From Asaia bogorensis (GTDB lineage: Bacteria > Pseudomonadota > Alphaproteobacteria > Acetobacterales > Acetobacteraceae), in the NCBI GenBank assembly GCA_945871455.1, contig CAMBXJ010000083.1, positions 1 through 11,217 of the forward strand: a stretch of DNA of 11,217 nucleotides. Direction: 5' to 3'. The position numbers and the translations under genes were made by a program. Below are positions 7,390 through 11,217 of this stretch, piece by piece. Below the pieces are notes generated by a model. That model searched no databases. It was not told the origin of the DNA and worked only from the letters and a program-made list of their open reading frames with translations. Within the stretch, counting starts at the first letter, position 1. The number at the start of each line of letters is the position of its first letter.

Positions 7390-8544
7390 ATGGATGTTTC
7401 CCTCCTTGATGGTCTGATCGTCCTGACGGCCGGCGCCGCGATCGCCGGCCTGGCGCAGGCATTGGCCGGATCGCTGCTGGTCATGCGGTTCGCCAGCCGA
7501 CGGACCGATTCCGCCGCCACCCTGCCGCCCATCACCGTTCTGAAGCCGCTGTATGGAGACGAGCCGCTGTTGGAACAGGCGCTCGCCAGCATCTGCGAGC
7601 AGGATTACCCGGACTGGCAGGTCGTGTTCGGCGTGCAGCGGCACAACGATCCGGCGATTGCGGTGGTCGATCGGCTGCGGGCGCGGTTCCCTGATCGGGA
7701 CCTGGTGCTGGTCGTCGATCCCACCTTGCACGGGCCGAACCGCAAGGTTGGCAACCTGATGAACATGCTGCCCCGTGCCCGTCACGACGTGCTGGTGATC
7801 GCCGATTCGGACCTGCATGTGCGGCCGGACTATCTAAGCCGGCTGATGGCGGCACGGGCGGAACCGGGAACCGGGCTGGTGACCACGCTTTATGCCGGCC
7901 TCCCGGCGCATCGCCGCCTTCCGGCTTTGCTTGGCGCCACGCAGATCACGCATGGCTTCCTGCCGAGCGCATTATTGGCGCGCCGACTGGGTCGGAGGGA
8001 CTGCCTGGGGGCGACGATGTGTCTGGATCGGCAAATGCTGGCGCGAATCGGGGGGGTCGAGGCGCTTGTCGGGCATCTGGCCGACGACAATGTGCTGGGC
8101 CAGCTTGTCCGCGGAGCCGGGTTCGGCGTTGCATTGGCTGATACGGTGCCGGCGACGACGGTGCCGGAAGCAACCTTGCGGGCGTTGTTCCGCCACGAAT
8201 TGCGCTGGGCACGGACGATCCGGGCGTTGGAGCCGGCGGGATTCGCCGCCTCGGTCCTGCAATATGGGTTGTTCTGGGCGGGATTGGCCCTGATTCTGTC
8301 CAGCGGCGCCGTTTGGGCCTGGATGGTGTTCATGCTGTCCTGGGTTTCGCGCGCCGTCGCGGCGCATGGAATCGACAAAGCCTTGTCCTCGGAACTCGGC
8401 ACGCTTGCATTTCGCTGTCCGGTCTGGCTTTTGCCGCTGCGCGACCTGATGTCGGTCGTGGTATTTGTCGCCAGCCATGCCGGAACAGCAGTGGACTGGC
8501 GCGGCCATGGCATGCATGCCGATACGCCGGGACGACCGAGCTGA
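7390..8544 (+). CDS. hpnI: Hopanoid glycosyltransferase HpnI (GT21-like, membrane)
   Basis: HpnI is a ceramide glucosyltransferase-like family 2/21 enzyme. In studied bacteria it adds N-acetylglucosamine to bacteriohopanetetrol, ahead of HpnK deacetylation and HpnJ ring contraction. The 384-aa protein has an N-terminal membrane segment (about 8-33), the GT-A start PPITVLKPLYGDE, the metal-binding D139-S-D141 (IADSDLHV), D232/D233 in ADDNVLG, and the processive-type signature RHELRW at 268-273. Hydrophobic segments follow at about 285-325 and 345-365. These are the D1, D2, D3 and (Q/R)xxRW elements in the expected order, so the enzyme looks intact, with its catalytic domain facing the cytoplasm. 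The ribosome site is poor. hpnK is not next to it. An unknown gene lies between it and hpnJ. Confidence 0.93.
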   Translation: MDVSLLDGLIVLTAGAAIAGLAQALAGSLLVMRFASRRTDSAATLPPITVLKPLYGDEPLLEQALASICEQDYPDWQVVFGVQRHNDPAIAVVDRLRARFPDRDLVLVVDPTLHGPNRKVGNLMNMLPRARHDVLVIADSDLHVRPDYLSRLMAARAEPGTGLVTTLYAGLPAHRRLPALLGATQITHGFLPSALLARRLGRRDCLGATMCLDRQMLARIGGVEALVGHLADDNVLGQLVRGAGFGVALADTVPATTVPEATLRALFRHELRWARTIRALEPAGFAASVLQYGLFWAGLALILSSGAVWAWMVFMLSWVSRAVAAHGIDKALSSELGTLAFRCPVWLLPLRDLMSVVVFVASHAGTAVDWRGHGMHADTPGRPS

Positions 8545-8672
8545 AGTAATGCCCGTGATGGTTCGAGCGGCCGCGATACCACCGCACCTTGATCAATCCC
8601 GCCACGACGGGGCGCGGTAATCCGGCGGTCCGACAGAGCCGCTTCCTTTATCAGAATCGAGCCTAGGTATTC

Positions 8673-9059
8673 ATGACCATTGCCCATACGCAGCGGCAGG
8701 ACGCCACGTTCACCGGTGATCTGGCGGATTCGCTGTTCGAGATGGCCAATCTGTTCCCCCGCACCACCGGGCTCCCGATGACCGTGTGGGTCACCCCGCT
8801 CGGCGGCGCCCGCCATGACGCGCGGATCAACGTGTCACTGACACCAGGCAAGATGGACATCACCAACACCGCCGTCGTCGCCATTCGTCCGCACCCTCGG
8901 CTGGTCGCGGGCGACCTATCCGGGGAAGATTTCGACGCCGTGTCGCGATGGTTTACCGCCAATCAGGCCGCGCTGCTTGAATTCTGGGATGAGACCATCG
9001 ATTCGATCGAACTCGGTACGCGCCTGGTCCGGCTGGACGGCAACGCCGATCGGCGTTGA
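8673..9059 (+). CDS. Conserved-looking hypothetical protein, 128 aa
   Basis: I do not recognise a named family, although similar small proteins seem to occur in other alphaproteobacteria (from memory). The product is soluble with no signal peptide or membrane segment. It begins with a FTGDLADSLFEMANLFP helix-like stretch, followed by TTGLPMTVWVTPLGGARHDARINV, which looks like alternating beta strands with a Gly-rich turn. The C-terminal helix has WFTANQAALLEFWDETID. Composition and codon use resemble the neighbours, so it looks like a real gene. The ATG at 8673 has a weak TAGG ribosome site five bases upstream. It lies 128 bp after hpnI and 306 bp before hpnJ, so operon membership is uncertain. 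The stop codon overlaps a 16-bp perfect palindrome. A later start at M24 is possible but has no better ribosome site. Confidence 0.75.
   Translation: MTIAHTQRQDATFTGDLADSLFEMANLFPRTTGLPMTVWVTPLGGARHDARINVSLTPGKMDITNTAVVAIRPHPRLVAGDLSGEDFDAVSRWFTANQAALLEFWDETIDSIELGTRLVRLDGNADRR
9042..9057. repeat. Perfect 16-bp palindrome at the end of the hypothetical gene
   Basis: AACGCCGATCGGCGTT is its own reverse complement and ends on the first base of the TGA stop. As RNA it could fold into a 6-bp stem with a GATC loop. No T-run follows, so it is not a standard intrinsic terminator. Confidence 0.6.
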
Positions 9060-9063
9060 TCGC

Positions 9064-9093
9064 CCGCGAGGGGATCTCCCGCGAGGGGATCGC
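9064..9093 (+). repeat. 15-bp tandem duplication
   Basis: CCGCGAGGGGATCTC (9064-9078) is followed directly by CCGCGAGGGGATCGC (9079-9093), with one mismatch in 15. It starts five bases after the stop of the hypothetical gene. Confidence 0.75.
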
Positions 9094-9194
9094 CACCGGA
9101 CCACGCCAGGAAATCATCAGCCCGAGGTGACATCGACGCGAACCGCACGGGGACTTCATGTCGAATGGGCTTGCATTACGCCGCCCACTCTGGC

Positions 9195-9222
9195 TTGTCC
9201 GGTTTCGGAAGCGCGGTATCGT
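9195..9222 (+). promoter_or_regulatory. Weak sigma-70-like promoter candidate for hpnJ
   Basis: TTGTCC (9195-9200) and TATCGT (9217-9222) are separated by 16 bp, each matching the consensus at four of six bases. It would serve the leader ORF and hpnJ. In GC-rich DNA such pairs arise by chance, so this is tentative. Confidence 0.22.
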
Positions 9223-9279
9223 ACCCTATGGCGGGTATCCATGCTGAAGCCACTGTGGACAGGTTCGGCAGGGGGTTAC

Positions 9280-9369
9280 ATGCCGACAATCCACCCCGAT
9301 CTTCGTTTCCAGTCCGCCTATGACCATCCGACCGCGCCGCGGTCCGCCGAGGAACTGAACCCGCGATGA
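9280..9369 (+). CDS. Possible 29-aa leader ORF coupled to hpnJ
   Basis: An ATG at 9280 has AGGGGG ending four bases upstream, one of the better ribosome-site matches in the window. It encodes MPTIHPDLRFQSAYDHP and 12 more residues, then ends at a TGA that overlaps the hpnJ start as ATGA. An in-frame ATG at 9241 would make it 42 aa but has a poorer site. No family is recognised. If translated, it would couple ribosomes into hpnJ. The alternative is chance: a short ORF in GC-rich DNA. Confidence 0.35.
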   Translation: MPTIHPDLRFQSAYDHPTAPRSAEELNPR

Positions 9370-10793
9370 TGAAGACCTTGTTCCTGCAGCCGCCCTCTTT
9401 CGACGGCTTCGACGGTGGCGCCGGCTCCCGCTATCAGGCGAAGCGGGAGATCAAATCGTTCTGGTTCCCCACCTGGCTCGCCCAGCCCGCCGCCCTGGTC
9501 CCGGGCAGCAAGCTGATCGACGCCCCGCCGGCCCGCCTGGGCCTGGAAGCGGTGACCCGCCAGGCGCGCGATTACGATCTGTGCGTGATCCACACCTCGA
9601 CCCCGTCCTTCCCGTCCGATGCGAAGGTGGCGGAGGCGATGAAGGCCGCCAACCCAGCCCTGAAAATCGGCTTCGTCGGCGCCAAGGTCGCCGTGCAGCC
9701 GACGGAAAGCCTGGAGCAGGGCGGCGCCATCGATTTCGTCGCCCGCAACGAGTTCGACTTCACGATCAAGGAAATCGCCGACGGCCGGGATTGGTCGGCG
9801 GTCGATGGCATTTCCTATCGCAACGGGTCCGGCGTGCTCGTGCACAACAAGGATCGCGCGATCCTGGAAGACATGGACCAGTTGCCCTTCGTGACCGAGG
9901 TCTACAAGCGCGACCTGCGGATCGAGGACTATTTCATCGGCTATCTGCTGCACCCCTACGTATCGCTCTACACCGGCCGCGGCTGCAAATCGCGCTGCAC
10001 CTTCTGCCTGTGGCCGCAGACCGTGGGCGGGCATCGCTATCGGGTCCGCTCCCCCGGGCACGTGGCGGAAGAAGTGCGGCTGCTCAAGTCCTACTATCCG
10101 CAAATGCGGGAGCTGTTCTTCGACGACGACACTTTCACCGACAACCTGCCGCGCGCCGAGGCGATCGCCCGCGAACTCGGCAAGATGGGGGTGACGTGGT
10201 CCTGCAACGCCAAGGCCAATGTCCCGCGTGAGACGTTGAAAGTGTTGAAGGACAACGGCTTGCGGCTGCTTCTGGTGGGTTACGAAAGCGGCAACCAGCA
10301 GATCCTGCACAACATCAAGAAGGGCATGCGGATCGAGGTCGCGAAGAAGTTCACCCAGGACTGCCATGAACTGGGGATCAAGATCCACGGCACCTTCATC
10401 CTGGGCCTGCCCGGGGAAACGAAGGAAACCATCGAGGAAACCATCCGCTTCGCCACCGAGATCAACCCGCACACGATCCAGGTGTCTCTGGCCGCGCCCT
10501 ATCCGGGCACGTTCCTATACAATCAGGCGGTGGAAAACGGCTGGCTGGACGCCGAACACGCCGAACTGATCGACGACCACGGCGTGCAGATCGCGCCGCT
10601 GCACTATCCGCATCTGTCGCACACCGAAATCTTCGACAACGTGGAGACGTTCTACAAGCGGTTCTACTTCCGCGCCCCGAAAATCGCCTCCATCGTCGGC
10701 GAGATGGTGCGCAGCCCGCAGATGATGAAGCGGCGCCTGCGCGAAGGGGTGGAGTTCTTCCAGTTCCTGCGGGAACGGCACAAGGCAGCCTGA
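9366..10793 (+). CDS. hpnJ: Hopanoid radical SAM protein HpnJ
   Basis: HpnJ is a radical SAM enzyme implicated in converting the glucosamine head group of bacteriohopanetetrol into the cyclitol ether by ring contraction, after HpnI and HpnK. The 475-aa protein has an N-terminal Rossmann-like region similar to B12-binding domains (about 55-140) but without the DxHxxG cobalamin-ligand motif. The radical SAM core follows, with cluster cysteines C207-x3-C211-x2-C214 in GRGCKSRCTFCLWPQ. Further core features are ELFFDDDTFTDN, LLVGYESG and HGTFILGLPGET. The start MMKTLFLQPPSFDGFDGG is typical of HpnJ. GAGGAA lies 11 bases before the ATG at 9366, and the next codon is also ATG. It appears intact. 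A repeat element follows 52 bp after the stop. Neither hpnK nor hpnL is adjacent. Confidence 0.95.
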   Translation: MMKTLFLQPPSFDGFDGGAGSRYQAKREIKSFWFPTWLAQPAALVPGSKLIDAPPARLGLEAVTRQARDYDLCVIHTSTPSFPSDAKVAEAMKAANPALKIGFVGAKVAVQPTESLEQGGAIDFVARNEFDFTIKEIADGRDWSAVDGISYRNGSGVLVHNKDRAILEDMDQLPFVTEVYKRDLRIEDYFIGYLLHPYVSLYTGRGCKSRCTFCLWPQTVGGHRYRVRSPGHVAEEVRLLKSYYPQMRELFFDDDTFTDNLPRAEAIARELGKMGVTWSCNAKANVPRETLKVLKDNGLRLLLVGYESGNQQILHNIKKGMRIEVAKKFTQDCHELGIKIHGTFILGLPGETKETIEETIRFATEINPHTIQVSLAAPYPGTFLYNQAVENGWLDAEHAELIDDHGVQIAPLHYPHLSHTEIFDNVETFYKRFYFRAPKIASIVGEMVRSPQMMKRRLREGVEFFQFLRERHKAA

Positions 10794-10845
10794 GGCGGCG
10801 ATGCGTCCGCTCGGGCGGAACGCGAATCGACCGGGCGTCGCCTAC

Positions 10846-10967
10846 GGAGAAAATACTCCCCCTCCCCTTGTGGGAGGGGGCTGGGGGGAGGGGTAAAGTT
10901 GCACGGATATTGCGCGAAACCCCTCCCCCCAACCCCCTCCCGCAAGAGGAGGGGGAGTATTTTCTCC
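10846..10967. repeat. 122-bp MITE/BIME-like inverted repeat with 49-bp arms
   Basis: The left arm (10846-10894) begins GGAGAAAATACTCCCCC. The right arm (10919-10967) is its reverse complement with only three mismatches in 49, around a 24-bp centre. Each arm also holds its own hairpin, such as CCCCCTCCC-CTTGT-GGGAGGGGG at 10859-10881 in the left arm. This layout is like dispersed intergenic repeats with C/G-rich arms seen in many proteobacteria. No target duplication is visible, and no transposase is present. Lying between hpnJ and the methyltransferase gene, the long hairpin could also stop or slow transcription, though no clean T-tract ends it. Confidence 0.88.
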
Positions 10968-10970
10968 ACT

Positions 10971-11003
10971 GCGAACTCGCACGAACGCCATGTGCCAGTT
11001 CGC
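10971..11003. promoter_or_regulatory. Inverted repeat just before the methyltransferase start
   Basis: GCGAACT (10971-10977) and AGTTCGC (10997-11003) are perfect inverted 7-bp arms 19 bp apart, ending five bases before the ATG at 11009. The place suits an operator or a structure that hides the ribosome site, but it may be chance. Confidence 0.25.
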
Positions 11004-11008
11004 GGACC

Positions 11009-11217
11009 ATGACACCCGCCGAGTTCATCTACAAATGGAAGGCCAACACCCGCACCGAGCGTGCGGCGTGCCAGGAACATTTCATCGACCTGTGCCGCCT
11101 GCTGGACGAACCCACCCCCGGCACGGACCCGACCGGGTCCAACTACGCGTTCGAAAAGGGCCTGACCCGCTTCAGCGGTGACAATGGCTGGGCCGACGTC
11201 TGGCGTCGGAACTGCTT
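11009..11217 (+). CDS. MmeI-like DNA methyltransferase/type IIL restriction enzyme, N-terminus only
   Basis: The frame runs open from an ATG at 11009 to the window end (69 codons). The product resembles the N-terminal domain of MmeI-family proteins: it starts MTPAEFIYKWKANTRTERA, then FIDLCRLLDEPTPG, then YAFEKGLTRFSGDNGWADVWRR. Full-length relatives (about 900-1000 aa) carry an N-terminal PD-(E/D)xK nuclease, an adenine-specific methyltransferase and a target-recognition region in one chain, acting in restriction-modification. Asp63 in GWADVW would be the first nuclease acidic residue. The partner ExK would lie just past the edge. Some homologues are methyltransferase-only or belong to larger defence systems, so activity cannot be judged here. 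The ribosome site is weak. Confidence 0.75.
   Translation, partial: MTPAEFIYKWKANTRTERAACQEHFIDLCRLLDEPTPGTDPTGSNYAFEKGLTRFSGDNGWADVWRRNC

Larger units (their letters stand above)
9060..9365. other. Intergenic gap before hpnJ
   Basis: This 306-bp stretch contains the 15-bp tandem duplication, a weak promoter-like pair at 9195-9222 and a possible short leader ORF at 9280-9369. Frames spanning it entirely (for example 8977-9369 on plus) overlap the preceding gene out of frame and show no domain signs. No hpnK or hpnK remnant was recognised. Confidence 0.5.

Noticed and set aside
7086..7592. Minus-strand frame across the hpnM-hpnI gap
   Set aside because: It overlaps the 5' end of hpnI and contains a repeat-derived MAGPDP-like segment rather than a protein domain.
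9318..10472. Minus-strand open frame (384 codons) inside hpnJ
   Set aside because: It is antisense to hpnJ, whose radical SAM motif is intact, and its composition is shadow-like.
10846..10967. Reading the inverted repeat as a CRISPR array or simple terminator
   Set aside because: There are only two inverted arms with no regular direct repeats or spacers, and no T-run after the stem. A dispersed hairpin element fits better.
10664..11080. Minus-strand frames reading Pro-rich peptides across the hairpin element
   Set aside because: The Pro/Leu-rich peptide is a translation of the C/G-rich repeat arms, not a gene.

Overview
The window is GC-rich, gene-dense chromosomal DNA. It most resembles a hopanoid-producing alphaproteobacterium. 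The gene set and the protein style (HpnH, HpnI, HpnJ, an HpnM-type MlaC protein, and MEP-pathway genes inside the locus) suggest Rhodospirillales, probably an Acetobacteraceae-like lineage. That placement comes from recalled family resemblance, not from a search. No rRNA, tRNA, CRISPR array or transposase was seen.

Left part (1-2987, minus strand): ispH (start revised to 2987) and hpnH form a two-gene operon with a 15-bp gap. After 233 bp they are followed by a class III (CaiB/BaiF-type) CoA-transferase that runs off the left edge. Centre (2988-3510): a 523-bp divergent intergenic region must hold the outward promoters of both arms. It contains short G-rich direct repeats but no convincing gene.

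Right part (3511-10793, plus strand): ispA, dxs and an hpnM/mlaC-like gene are tightly packed (18-bp gap, then a 4-bp ATGA overlap). A 331-bp gap leads to hpnI (glycosyltransferase). A 128-aa gene of unknown function follows, then a 306-bp gap, then hpnJ (radical SAM). The last gap contains a possible short leader ORF that overlaps the hpnJ start. Right edge (10794-11217): a 122-bp element made of two 49-bp inverted arms separates hpnJ from the start of a large MmeI-like DNA methyltransferase/restriction gene, which is cut by the window end. The metabolic locus therefore seems to border a defence gene here.

Pathway logic: Dxs makes DXP, the first MEP intermediate. IspH makes IPP/DMAPP and IspA makes FPP, which is the squalene and hopene precursor. 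HpnH adds adenosine to hopene, the first step of side-chain extension. HpnI and HpnJ are known to act late, in making the cyclitol ether head group of bacteriohopanetetrol. HpnM is a periplasmic lipid-binding-like protein that could act in hopanoid or phospholipid movement. Squalene synthesis and cyclisation genes (hpnCDE, shc) and hpnG, hpnO and hpnK are not in this window.
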